Assembly (NCBI GenBank): GCA_026119935.1
Contig: JALRMH010000002.1
Coordinates: 1,054,001-1,118,000 of the forward strand
DNA length: 64,000 bases
Direction: 5' to 3'
Origin: Endothia cerciana
Lineage: Eukaryota; Ascomycota; Sordariomycetes; Diaporthales; Cryphonectriaceae
Both the position numbers and the translations under genes were made by a program. This document shows positions 10,697 through 21,326 of this stretch, in pieces. The notes beneath the pieces are model-generated. The model was not told the DNA's origin. It saw nothing but the letters and a program-made list of their open reading frames with translations, and ran no database searches. The stretch's first letter is position 1. Every line of letters starts with the position of its first letter.

Positions 10697-11861
10697 GCTG
10701 GGCGCAGTCGTGCATCGAGAGGAGCACCTGAAGATGCGGAAAGCTCGGCATTCAGGGCAGGGGAGAGGGGAGGAGGGCAGTGGGTGGGCGCTATAAAAGT
10801 ACCTTCGAAGTCGTCATGCTCTGGAAACCCGCCTCGAGCACCACGTCGAGTGCTCGGGTTAGTCCTGTACTGCACCGCGCAACGACCATCAGCTGCAGGT
10901 CCGCGAAAGGTACAGTGAGAATGCATATATTTGACTCACACCGGGTGCCATCTTTGCAGCCTTTCCCCTATCAGCCGCTTGGAGGGGACGGGGGGTGGCT
11001 CTGCGCCGTCGAAAGCAGAGGAGGAGAGGAGGGGGGTGGCAAGATACGATCGATGTACTCGGAACTTGTTCGAGGATAAGTCGTCGAGGTTGGTTATGTA
11101 CCGAGCCTAGCAAGATCCGTCCAGTGCCGGACCATCAAGTGATCTGCGCAAGGGGGGGGGGGCAATTGTTGGGCGACTGGTAGTGCATAGAGCGCTCTGT
11201 CGAGATGATGTCGACATTGAAATCGCGTCGCGATGCACTTCGCGACCGGCTGGTGAGGCTCATGCTAGCTAGCGGCTGAGGTTCCCACTAGGTGGATCTG
11301 AACAGGGGTTTCCTTGCGCCCTAACCCTCGCCCTTTGGTTACGCCCTAGTCCCGAGGTCTCATCTCGACCACCTACCCAAAACTAAACCTCGAAGACGAA
11401 CTAGCAACTTCGAAGGATCCCATTCCTCATACGCTTGAAAGTATCCTTTGTGATCTCTCCGACAGACCTATGATTCAGATAGGCATCCATAAGAGAACAC
11501 CCTGCTCGCCTCATCACTTTCCCTGCCTTCCGCACGACGTTTCCTAGCGCATAAACCCTCTGTCATCCGGCCGCGCGATTCTTTGCGACGACAGTCCGTG
11601 CAAGGTCTCCGACTATACTCGTCACTCGGTGCGGGTCGCTGCGCCGATCGATACAAGTTTCTACTTCTCGTCATTTTGGTCCTCGGTAGCAGGTACTTCT
11701 CGGGCTGCCCAGTCTAGACGTTAGTTTGCGACGATCCGAACGCTGGCGGGGACAGCTTTGCGACCTGGTCGCCACGGACTCGTCCGCCCTAGGGAGGCGC
11801 CGATCTATCAAATCCACGCATCTCAACACCTTTTCGGGACATACCATCCTTCACCTTCGTC
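10697..11861. other. Divergent promoter region
   Basis: About 1.2 kb separates the acidic repeat protein (-) from the zinc-binding-like protein (+). It contains TATAAAA at 10792-10798 on the plus strand and a G run at 11151-11162. On the minus strand, a GTACTT...TTCAG pair at about 10730-10807 could be an intron in the 5' untranslated region of the left-hand gene. I see no coding sequence. Confidence 0.5.
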
Positions 11862-13298
11862 ATGGGTGAGGCATGGGACGACCTTGCCGCCCTGCGGTCG
11901 CAGCGCGCGCAATGCGCCGAGGACGTGTCGCAGCTAATTGCCACATGCGCGCGCGACCATCCGGGGCACAAGCATGTGCTTGAGTGTCGCGAATGTTATG
12001 GCAAGACGATCGACCGCATGCGCAGCAGATATCTGGACCCCAGTGGTGACACGCCGCGGGAATGGTTCTCCGGGCGTGACAGCCTGCTCAAGGATCTGGA
12101 CCAGCTATTCGCGTCCGTGCGCGAGTACAAAGGCGACCTTGATGTGGTTGACGCGCGCATCCATCTGGAGAGGCGGCGGTGGTATGAACAGCAAGTGAGG
12201 GCATCACCCAGCATCAGGAAGTCTCTACAGGAACTGTTGGACAGGAGGGACGTGTTCGACAAGGTCGGCACGAAAGAAGTGGGGTTTGAGCGGGTCGTAT
12301 CAGAGGTGAGGGAGGCCCTCGGGAGTTCGAATGCTCTGAACGGTGAGGCTAGCGTCGAGGGGGCCGCCAGAGTTCTTGAGCGGCTCGTGGATGTAAAAAC
12401 GCCAGGGGCCAAAATTCAAGTCTACAAGGAGACTTTCTTCCAAGGGACAGCGGACGAACAAGCCTCAGGGAAGATTCAGATGTACCTCGACCGACTGCAG
12501 GAGGGAGCGACCATGGATGAGATCATCAACAAAATCTCAATGGACCGACGCTCTAGTATAGGGGCGCAGGGACAGAAGGAACAGCACAGGCAGCGGGTTG
12601 AAGAGCTCCGGAGGGCGAAGAACGCGCACGAGCTGCAGAAATCGAAGAAGGCGAGCGGTCGTAAGGACAGCATTCCAAGGCCACAGCCCCCCGACGAATT
12701 GTATGACCAACCACCGTGTCATGCCTGTGGACGAGGACTTGATCTGCAGGATTACGTGATCTGTCCGCTCTGCCAGGTCTTAGTCGACAATGGCGTCCGC
12801 ACCAAGCCAACAGTGTTCTGCTCGTCAGCCTGTTTCTCTGGTCCCGACGGACAGGTGAGTCTCCTCAACTCGACCTTCAGGTCTATGCTTATAGGGCTGA
12901 TGAGAAAGCAGGAGTCACACGTGGAAGCGGCACATGATTGTGCTGGCGGTGGCAACTGTGCGCAGCTGGTAGACGAGGACACGGACATGGACATGGACGG
13001 CACGGGCCCGTTTCTGTGCAAAGAATGTCTCAGTGGATTCAAGAAGGATTCCGTGTACTGCTCAGTGCGGTGCGCGGATCTTAACTTCCAGAGTCACAGA
13101 GAAGGTGTTCATCTTCCGGAGCGGAAACTACGAGAGCTTGACGTTGACGGGGACATGGTCGCTCTTGAGTTCGAGGATGACAGTAAGACGAGATACCACG
13201 CCCGAGACATCCGCTCACATCTGGCTCCTCTGGGAGCTCTAGTCAACGAGTTCCAACAGAGGAACTTCATCGAGGCGGCTGAGAACATATACCCATAA
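11862..13298 (+). CDS. Uncharacterised coiled-coil protein with C-terminal Cys-rich zinc-binding-like region
   Basis: The frame is open for 478 codons, but a 57-nt stretch at 12855-12911 has a canonical GTGAGT donor and a CAG acceptor. Removing it keeps the frame and gives a 459-residue protein in which the cysteine clusters sit closer together; I prefer that model. Residues 1-270 are helical and charged. After a basic linker, three CXXC-like clusters follow: CHACGRGLD, CPLCQVLVD and a VFCSSAC segment. A later group has CAGGGNC, LCKECLSGFKKDSVYC and SVRC. The spacing suggests zinc fingers of treble-clef or MYND-like type, but no single family signature fits well. No function can be assigned. 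The ATG at 11862 is the first in frame. The gene is divergent from the one ending at 10696. Confidence 0.75.
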   Translation: MGEAWDDLAALRSQRAQCAEDVSQLIATCARDHPGHKHVLECRECYGKTIDRMRSRYLDPSGDTPREWFSGRDSLLKDLDQLFASVREYKGDLDVVDARIHLERRRWYEQQVRASPSIRKSLQELLDRRDVFDKVGTKEVGFERVVSEVREALGSSNALNGEASVEGAARVLERLVDVKTPGAKIQVYKETFFQGTADEQASGKIQMYLDRLQEGATMDEIINKISMDRRSSIGAQGQKEQHRQRVEELRRAKNAHELQKSKKASGRKDSIPRPQPPDELYDQPPCHACGRGLDLQDYVICPLCQVLVDNGVRTKPTVFCSSACFSGPDGQVSLLNSTFRSMLIGLMRKQESHVEAAHDCAGGGNCAQLVDEDTDMDMDGTGPFLCKECLSGFKKDSVYCSVRCADLNFQSHREGVHLPERKLRELDVDGDMVALEFEDDSKTRYHARDIRSHLAPLGALVNEFQQRNFIEAAENIYP

Positions 13299-14822
13299 TA
13301 GCTGCAAATCCGGGGAACGGTAAATCTTCTCAGATACCCAATCAATACAAGATGTATGGACCAATCGATTTCTTCACGGCTCTCTAAGCTCATCAAAGAT
13401 CGTGCTCGAACCCTCTGGCTCCTCTGTCAATTAGCCGTAAGTAATGATCATCGTGATGGTGCTCGCAATGGATGAGACCTTTCAATGAGTGGTTGTGGGC
13501 AGGACTCTTAAGCACATGGAGATGCGCTGGTGGGGGACACCTCGTTGATTGAGGATGAGCGGTGCTATACGTACTATGGCAAGTTCTGAAAGTGCCGTCA
13601 TGTATACGCTGCATAGTATAACAAACGAAGAGAATTTCTGGATCTCGTGACATGGCTTGCTTTATACGGAAGACTGTTCACGATGCTATGCAATCTAGAT
13701 TCGGCTGTCCGGCATGCTCTAGATAATGACGGTAATATATATACATATAAATAAATATGTAAGTGCTTGAAGTGCAAATCCACCTGCATTAATTCTCTGA
13801 ATGATTTGATACTCTCAAATATAGATGTCGCTCGGCGACTACTTTTGTTGACAGGCCTGGGCAGCTTAGAGTGCTCCTATGCTTAGAAAGGTAGCTGGTA
13901 TACGACGGTATTGACAGTTACAGTTATTCATGAGAAATACGGGCACACAAAGGGTGGGTTTAAGTAGAGACTCAGTTATTTCTCAGAATAACGCAACGTT
14001 GAGAACATCCTGGCCAGACGAACGTGTCAGCTTGTGAATTGGGTCCTGTCGTCGCTCGTCTGCATCACGCATACCGACTAGTTATTAGACCTCAGTATCT
14101 GCAGCAATGTCAGGCAACAGTGCCGAGAAGGCTAGCGAGATCTTCTTGCTTGAGATTATCCTGCACGGATCCGGAACACACTCTTCCCACTGAGGAGGAA
14201 GGGCATCGACGGAATCCACTTCGCCCATGTGGTCCCGCGAACACATCCCTCCTTGTGTCGTGACGTTACTGTGGCCGTCAACTTGCCCCAGGATAATCTA
14301 CCAACTAACTCTGAACAGCAATTGGACGTCTTGATATGCCCACCTGACAAGGCCTTCGCACTGGCAAATCTGTGGCTATGTCGTGAGTGTTTCTCCCGCT
14401 GCAGGAATAAATGGGACGCGACACTGCACCGGTGACAGCAACTTTGCGCTTGAAGACCCTCATGATCTAAAGTGCAGACAAACATCCGACCGGCTTATTA
14501 ATGAGTCGTGAAGCTGAGAACATCGTGCCTAATTGTAATATGTAGTCCATGAAGGGTGTAGCTATCTGGAATTAGAGGGGACGGGGTTGGTCAGGAAGCG
14601 AGGGCGCATGATTTTAGTGAGTGTATGTGGTTAAGAAGGCTAATTGCTGTAAACCATATTGAAGACCGGAAAGGCCGAGCCTTTTTTGGTCGGCCGCTCG
14701 GCGTCGGCAAGTGTGTTACATCATTACGCCGCGCCCTCAAAAGCTGTAGGGCCATCTGCATAAAATCTCCCCTCCCATCCCTTCCGCTCGCCCTCCCTGA
14801 TGCACAAACTCTAGCTCTCGCC
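13299..14822. other. Intergenic region, AT-richer
   Basis: About 1.5 kb downstream of the zinc-binding-like gene and upstream of ISD11. It includes an AT-rich stretch around 13733-13762 that is suitable for 3'-end formation. Short frames at 14024-14485 show no recognisable protein. A pyrimidine-rich leader precedes the ISD11 start. Confidence 0.55.
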
Positions 14823-15507
14823 ATGTCATTATCCTCGGCGCTCAAGGGCGACTCGCCGCACCAGGTCAGATCGCTGGTAAGTTTTCCGTCCTGTCGCTTT
14901 TCTCCGAGGCGGCATCGGCGCAAAAGCTGAATTCGCCGCCTGGCGCTGGGTGTCAGTTTCAAGTCCTGATATTGACGGTCAAACAACGCAGTACCGCCAG
15001 CTCCTCCGACAGGGCGAACAGTTCGCATCGTACAATTTCAGAGAATATGCCAAGAGGAGGACAAGAGATGCCTTTCGGGAGAACAAGAACGTTGAGGACT
15101 CGAGGGAGATCCAGGAGTTGATACAGAAGGGCTTGAAGGAGCTGCAGATGTTGAAGGTGCGCCGGTACCACGTCGCTGCTGTTGCCATCCACATGGCCGC
15201 TGCAGATGTGTATTGCCCAACTTGAGCATATGGAACGACGGGCTGACAATTCTCGCAGCGACAAACGGTGGTCAGCCAGTTCTTTGAGATGGATAAGTTG
15301 GTCGTGGAGGGCGGTCTGTCGGTATGTTTGGACATGGATATGAAGCATCAATAAAATAGTACTAACAAGTATCTAGGGAAAGCAAAAGGGTGGAAAAGGC
15401 GGTATCGTGCGGCAGAAGGATCAGGGGCAAGTGAAAACAGCCGCGCCCTCCACATAAAGACCTCGTAAAGACTAACACCATCCCTCTCTTCTTCCAGATG
15501 GGACTGA
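14823..15507 (+). CDS. ISD11: ISD11/LYRM4, LYR-motif subunit of the cysteine desulfurase complex
   Basis: ISD11 stabilises the mitochondrial cysteine desulfurase Nfs1 in iron-sulfur cluster assembly. The gene has five small exons: 14823-14876, 14992-15156, 15259-15321, 15377-15426 and 15498-15507. Together they give 113 residues; yeast Isd11 is somewhat shorter. After splicing, the protein reads ...VRSLYRQLLRQGEQF, with the diagnostic LYR formed across intron 1, then NFREYAKRRTRDAFRENKN, the family's conserved Phe/Arg-rich core. The fourth intron begins GCAAGT and ends TTCCAG; only this GC-AG removal gives the in-frame ending GWD and stop. Intron 2 has a GTGCGC donor and a CTGAC branch site. 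Because the exons are short, the gene is easily missed by an ORF search. Confidence 0.92.
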
Positions 15508-16100
15508 GCATGCACTGCCCTCACGGACTGTATCATCTTCCCCAGCACGCAGTCTCCATTATCAGGCTGGAATAGGTCATAGGCCTCACAGGATCATAGC
15601 GGCGATCTTGCCCTCGACGCTCTCACCTGCAGAAGGCTGTACATTACTGCGGCGTTGTACATTGGCGTACGGCGGGTGGAAACGGTGGGAAGGACCAAAA
15701 TGTCATGGAACCTGAGTCTCAACCAGCGAATTTGGTTTGAGGATGCTGTATTCATGAACTGGGTTGGCTTTCAAGGCTTGGTCTTTGTACGTCTCACCTC
15801 CGTATAGAACTCTGCTCACAGGAGCGTGCATAGCAGGGAAATTGAATCTCCGATAAGATCCAAATTAAGAGTCCCTGAGTGTGATTTGATCCATTGCGGT
15901 ATGGAACACTGCTTCTTGTTCATGTCATGCCGAATCCATCAAGGCTTGTGAAAATGTCGGGGAGTATGCATCTAGACGAGTACGGCTTTTTATATCGAAT
16001 TAGCCGAGCACAACCCTGTCTATCCTTTGCCATTCCAACTGCCTCTTAACCTCAGCATCACTTTGGACCCAGCAATCCACACCTTGGGGACAGCTCAAAG
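15508..16100. other. Short intergenic region ISD11-SF3B5
   Basis: About 0.6 kb between two genes on the same strand, holding the ISD11 3' end and the SF3B5 promoter and leader. No coding or RNA signal is seen. Confidence 0.55.
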
Positions 16101-16488
16101 ATGGTATGTCGCCCCCTCGTCCCTCAATCCCTCCATTCCTTCGATTGTTACTGACAACGGGCCCCCTCCCTTGCAGGCCGATAAGCTCCGCACCCAGCAG
16201 GAGCTCGAGCGTCTACAGGCCAAGTACGTTGGCACCGGCCATCCGGACACGACGAGTTGGGAGTGGAAGACCAGCATCCACCGCGACACCAAGGCCAGTA
16301 TCGTTGGCCACGCGCCGCTGCTCGCCTACATGTCACTCGCCCAGAATGAGCCGATGGCCAAGACGAGGGCGCAACTCATCCGCCAGATGGTCCAGCCCGT
16401 GGGCCCGCCGCCGCCGAGGGAGGACGAGTTGATCGCGCTGGCTGCTTCGCAGCAGCAGCAGCAGCAGGGCGGTAGTGGTGGTGCTTGA
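16101..16488 (+). CDS. SF3B5: SF3b10/SF3B5, small subunit of the U2 snRNP SF3b complex
   Basis: SF3B5 is a small structural subunit of SF3b, which helps U2 snRNP hold the branch-point helix during pre-mRNA splicing. The first coding exon is just the ATG (16101-16103). A 73-nt intron with GTATGT donor and CTGAC branch follows, then exon 2 at 16177-16488. The product has 104 residues and begins MADKLRTQQELERLQAKYVG. The family core GTGHPDTTSWEWKTSIHRD, GHAPLLAYMSLAQNE and MVQPVGPPPPRED is clear. It is about 18 residues longer than the human protein because of a C-terminal tail with six consecutive Gln. An unspliced reading would give a different, longer N-terminus with no family similarity, which supports the intron. 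Confidence 0.93.
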
Positions 16489-16907
16489 GGTGGAGGTGTT
16501 GGATATGGACGGAAAGATTACGTGAATGGGTCACCGAGGCGTACGAAAGCGTCTGACGAGGGGGCGGCTGCGGGAGACGCGGTGCCACGAACAGCGCGTC
16601 ACCAGATTGCCCGTATGCACTACGGATTGCAATAGCAGAGCTCAGTTGTTAGAAGACGACGAAGAGCAGGCCCCAGGGACATTCATGGTGTTAACAGGCG
16701 TGGCAAACAGTGCGCAGGCATGGTGCAAAGCCAAGTCAGGGGTATCAAGTCGGTTGCATGCCACATAACCACATAGCCACATAACCACATAACCACAAAG
16801 CAGCCAGCTCGTCGACCAGTCCGCCACTGCGGAAACTGGCGCAGAGCAAATACCATCTCGCTCGCGCCACTCCTGCGAGTCAATAGTCTCCCAGCGCTCT
16901 GTCTGTT
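16489..16907. other. Convergent intergenic region SF3B5/NSE3
   Basis: About 0.4 kb between convergent genes, with the two 3' ends. It contains a short direct repeat of CCACATAA/CCACATAG at 16761-16795 and no coding signal. Confidence 0.55.
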
Positions 16908-18052
16908 TCACTCGTCCTCTCCCTGAGCTCTCCTGCGCCGCCCAGACCTCCTTCGGCTTGGTCCACCATTCTCCACAGCGTCGTTCGCCTCGTCGACTCT
17001 GGTCTCCTCCTCATCGTTGGCTTCGTTCCCGTTCTCACCATTCTCCGCCGGCACTTCCCTCTCTTGTATGTGCAAACTAGTTTGCAACTTCGCCTCCAGT
17101 TCCGCGCCCTGGCCATCGGGACCCCAGACCTCCCTAATCAAGCCAGCAACGGCCTCATCATCCACCTCTACCTTCCCTCTTGGCCCGATGAACCACGTCG
17201 TGGCGCTCTCGGCCTCACCATGCTGCTGCGCCTGCCTGTCCACGTTCTTCACCAGGTACCCCTGCCTCTGCAGCTTTGCGAGGGTGTCCTCCGTCGTGGT
17301 ACCGGTGAACGTGTTGGTTTCCGCATTGAGGCGCGTCAAGTAGCGCTTGAGCATGGCTTCGCTCAGCTCGCCGCCGTTGATGCGAATCAGGGAAATGATG
17401 AGCGTGTAGAAGGCGACGTAGGAGGCCTCGTCGTCGGCCGAGATTATGCGTGAGGGGGCGAGTATCTTGGGGGTCTTGTAGGCTTCGGGAAGCGTCGAGA
17501 CGAGAATGTAGGCGTTGGATGCGGTGGATTTGTTTTGGGATTTGACGGCTGTCCAGAGACACCAGCAATCAGCATTGGTTTGGCTGTGTGTGACGTGGGC
17601 AGAGAGGGCGAGGGTATACTTGCCTTTCCGCTTCTCCTCCTTGGTCAACTTGTCCTTGACGGGTAGCTCGACCATCTCCATTCCGAAGACGTCCCGGAGC
17701 GTCTTTTGTGCCCCCTCGAAGACCCTCCGGAATGCTCGACCTTGGTCTCCGAGAACCTTTTCTTTAATCCCATCCCTTCGTATCGGTGTTCGGGAAAAGT
17801 CGCAAGCCATGGCATATCTGACGAGCCTTTTGATTGATTGGCTGTCTGGCGACTCTGCTGCGTTCTCATTCTGCTCATAGTCCGCTTCGTTTTCCTCATC
17901 GTCACTCTCTGGCTCGGCGCGACGCTGTCGCTGTCTCGGCCTCTGCTCTTCTTCCTCGTCGTCGGCGACCTGCGCCTGGATTAGCTGGAAGGGAGAATGA
18001 TGCGCCGGACAGGGAAACTCACATGGCGCGATCTCCTAACTGCTGACAGCAT
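16908..18052 (-). CDS. NSE3: NSE3-like MAGE-domain subunit of the SMC5/6 complex
   Basis: Nse3 is the MAGE-family, winged-helix subunit that binds Nse1, Nse4 and DNA in the SMC5/6 complex, which acts in DNA repair and replication. Three exons read right to left: 18023-18052, 17624-17975 and 16908-17548, giving 340 residues. The tiny first exon (MLSAVRRSRH) is followed by an acidic, disordered stretch. The MAGE homology domain then runs from about residue 50 to 260, with NAYILVSTLPEAYKTP, RIISADDEASYVAFYTLI and the second winged helix around YLTRLNAETNTFTG. The tail is acidic and then Arg-rich. Intron 2 fits only as GC-AG (G|GCAAGT to GACAG, 75 nt): this keeps the frame and joins KEEKRK to AVKSQNKS. 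The gene shares a 323-bp divergent promoter with SLS1. Confidence 0.85.
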
Positions 18053-18375
18053 TTTTGTAGTGTTACTGTCAAGGGAAATCCGAGCAGCAGTCTCACACTG
18101 AATGTCGTAATCTGTCCCCAATGCGAGGTTTCAAAATCGCCTTTTAGTCCTACCGTTGTCTAAGGTCAGCATCGTGAACGGAAGACGCGCCTGGCTTAAT
18201 TGTCGGACCCCCTGTACGCGCCGCTGCAGGCCGATCCTTGCCCCTGTACAGTCAATAATTGCCCCCGGCAGAAAAAATCTCGAGGTTTTCTCGTCCCGCG
18301 CAGACCAGAAAGTTGCGAGCAGCACTTATCCCCCCGCCTCCACGAGTTTTTTTTCATCCCCATGAATCTGCCTTG
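18053..18375. promoter_or_regulatory. Compact bidirectional promoter NSE3/SLS1
   Basis: Only 323 bp separate the NSE3 ATG (-) from the SLS1 ATG (+), so both core promoters and leaders must fit here. No clear TATA box is seen. Frames read across it from SLS1 but contain no ATG that would extend that protein convincingly. Confidence 0.6.
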
Positions 18376-21326
18376 ATGTTCTCCTCTTCGGTAGCAGGCG
18401 GCTCCATCTGTCTAGGATGCCAACTGCGCGCCGTCACACGCCTGGCAGCTCCCACCCTCGCCGCCACGGCGCAGGCGCAGGCTCGAGCGCAAAGTCGGAT
18501 CCGGCGACGGCGGTATGCCTCCGAGGCGACGAGGAGCCAGGAAGATGATCTCGTTGCGATCTTAAACCAACAGAGACACAACGATGATTACCGTGCTCAG
18601 CGACCGACTCCCACCACAAAAAAGCCGACTGAAGCCCGGGGCGACAATCTCACTGCGACCCCGATCGACCAGGGACACGAAGAGCGGCGCGCTCATGCGC
18701 GCTGGGACAGTCCTTCCGGGGGCGACTCGTTACAAGATGGCAATGCTGGACCCAAGGACGAGGATGTCTCTCGACCAGTCAGGATAGTCCAGGCCCGCCA
18801 GAAACATAAACAGGACGTGGCGGAGTTGAAGGAGCCCGTGGAACCGCCGAAGCCGAAAATAAATGCATATCGAAAGGGCAATACCATGCTCCGGGAAGAT
18901 AGAGCCAAGTTGTCTGTGGACACCCTCGGGAAGACAGCTGAGATTATTGTCTTGAGGGAAGGTGGCGACTGGAAGAGAAGGATCTTCAAGGACGACGATG
19001 GGCTCGCTGACCCAGACTTGCGTATGGAAGACTACGTTGACCAGGAGGAGGGCTTGGGTCTGGACATAATCTTGGAGAACATTGATGGGCTGCGACCGGA
19101 GCACAGGATATTATCGTCTCGCGAGTTCAAACAAGTATTCGACGCCCTGATGAGGGGGTTCAAGGTCTCCCAACTCGAGGCCTACGTCAACCGCCACCTC
19201 CAGCGGTTGGCAGAGGGCGACGAGAGCCCGTTTTCTGGAGTCCTGCCTGAGTTGTTGCGGCCACAGCCCTGGATGCTAGAGCAGTCGCACTGGACTCCGG
19301 AGGTAGAGGGTGCCCTGCAAGACGTGGATCCACAATTGAAAGGCTATGTACTCAAGTCTATGCCGCCCAAACAGCGGCTGGTAATGCGATTGATGCGCGA
19401 GTGCTGGGGCATGTCGGCACAGGAGTTGATGGACGGCCACGGTATGCTGGAAGTCCAGGTGAGGGATTTGGAGTTCAGGCTCCTCACACGTAAGTGCTGC
19501 TCCGAAGCCGCCCGCATATTCTCGCCGAGACTGATGTGAGTGTGTCGTAGTGGGAACCCAGCGCTGGCTTCAGACGATTTCGCGGTACCACCTCGGCGGT
19601 GGAGCTGGGAGGTCGATACTGCTCATCAAGTCACGAAAGGCCATCCGAATCGTGGCTCCAAAGGTCGTTGCCGAGGCCTGCCTGCACGCAATTGACGAGA
19701 CGCTACAAAAGATCAAGACGAAGAGTTTCAAGATGGACAAGGTCCCCATGAAGCGGCTGAGCAGCAGCATAACCGAGGACCTGAGCAAGATCACCAACGC
19801 CATCGTGAAGTTGAATGAGAGACGGAGAGAGGTAAGTAATAGCCATTGACCGTGTGGGGTGAAACTTGAGTTTTCTGACCCTTGCTCGTTAGGTCGTCGT
19901 TACCTGGATTCACATCAGAGATGAGACCTCTCCCCTCGAGGATATAGGCGATGTCGTCTTCCGCTTGCTATTAGCGACATGCCCTCCTGTCCAGACAGAG
20001 AAGGCCCTGGCCATATACCCTAAGGTAAGTGGCAAGGGCAGACTTATCGAGGCCATAGGCGGCAAAGAAAAGCTGTCATGGATGGACAGGCGTAGCAGAT
20101 GGGCCCGGCTCTGTCTCCCCCTTGGCACAGACCCACCACGCGTTGCCCCGAGTTGGCCGTTGGATGAGGGCATACTGAAGTACGAAGTGCGAGCGACGCC
20201 AGAAGACCTCATCCTGCCCACGTCAGCACTCAAATCCAAGCATGACGAGTTCTACAGCTCGCTGGCAGGTAATCCGTTGGCCTTCCCGAAAGCATCGAGA
20301 GAGCCGCAACAATCACAGGAGGAGACGGTGCAGCCGTCTCCTACCCCGCCAACGCCTTCAGGCTGGCTGCCCTTCCGCGTCAGGACGAACGCAGTCTTCG
20401 GCCACATCCTCCACCTGAACGCCAACAGCGCCGGCCAAGACCTCAACGAAAACTCCGACCCATCGAGGTCCCCGCGTATCTTGAGTCCTCTCATCCCGCC
20501 TATTGCCGGCATGAACCTCCCCGGCTGGGTTCCCTACAAATCACCACCGTCAATGACCTGCCTCGTGGTACTGCGCTTCTTCCCATACTCAGAAGACCCC
20601 AAGCAACCTTCCGACCCCCTCGCGCCCCACCTCGAGCTGCGCATCAAGGCCACCGACGAAGAGATCATCGAGATCGACTCCCTGCGCGCCATCTCCCACA
20701 CCCACATCTCCGACGTCCTGCTGCCCGCAGAGCTCGTCGACGTGCGCATCACCCAGAGGCTCGTCGCCGACCTCCCCGGGGCCAGGATCGACACGACCGA
20801 GGGCTTGGCGCCCCTCGTGCGGTTCCTGAACGACGCCCGCCTCGAGATGCACCGCGGCAAGCTCGTCACGCCGCCGCGGCTGGAGAACCTGGGGCTGCCG
20901 GTGTGGATGTTCCACTCCTCGAGCTCAAGAGCGAGAGCGTCCAAGTCGGCCACCAGCCCCACCGCCGAGCCCCCCCCCTCCGATTACAACAAAGCCCACC
21001 ATTCTCCTACCCTCAACGCCGTCCGCCCCACCTCCTACATCTTTGCCGGCCTGGAGCTGCACCGCCCTGTCAACACGACCTTCGACGGGTGGAAGCTCAG
21101 CTACACGTCCGTCGAGGCGGGGCAGGGCGGCGGCCGGCGCGCGGAGCTGAGCCTCGACGCCGTCCCCAGCGGGGACAAGGAGCTCCGCAGGGACGAGAAC
21201 AGCGTGAACACGCCGCAGTTCCTGCGGTCCGTATATAAACTCGCGAGGGGCCTGGAGGGGAAGGTGGTACGCCGGAAGGGTGGTGAGGAGGTCAGGACCA
21301 CGGTCCGGTGGGTTGGCGCAAAGTAG
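18376..21326 (+). CDS. SLS1: SLS1-like mitochondrial inner-membrane protein
   Basis: Yeast Sls1 is a mitochondrial inner-membrane protein that coordinates transcription with translation of mitochondrial mRNAs. The three exons 18376-19489, 19551-19831 and 19893-21326 give 942 residues, joined by two 61-nt introns (GTAAGT donors). The N-terminus is Arg/Ala-rich with no acids for the first 45 residues and then RRRRYASEA, a typical mitochondrial targeting and cleavage region. The segments KAEIIVLREGGDW-like, ILENIDGLRPEHRILSSREF and LLIKSRKAIRIVAPKVVAEA match the KH-like RNA-binding repeats described for the SLS1 family. I chose the ATG at 18376 because the frame upstream has no ATG. A GTAAGT at about 20024 lies in coding sequence, and I found no acceptor that improves the model. 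Confidence 0.82.

Noticed and set aside
20022..20030. GTAAGT inside SLS1 as an extra intron donor
   Set aside because: The surrounding sequence reads as continuous protein, and no acceptor within a typical intron length improves the model.
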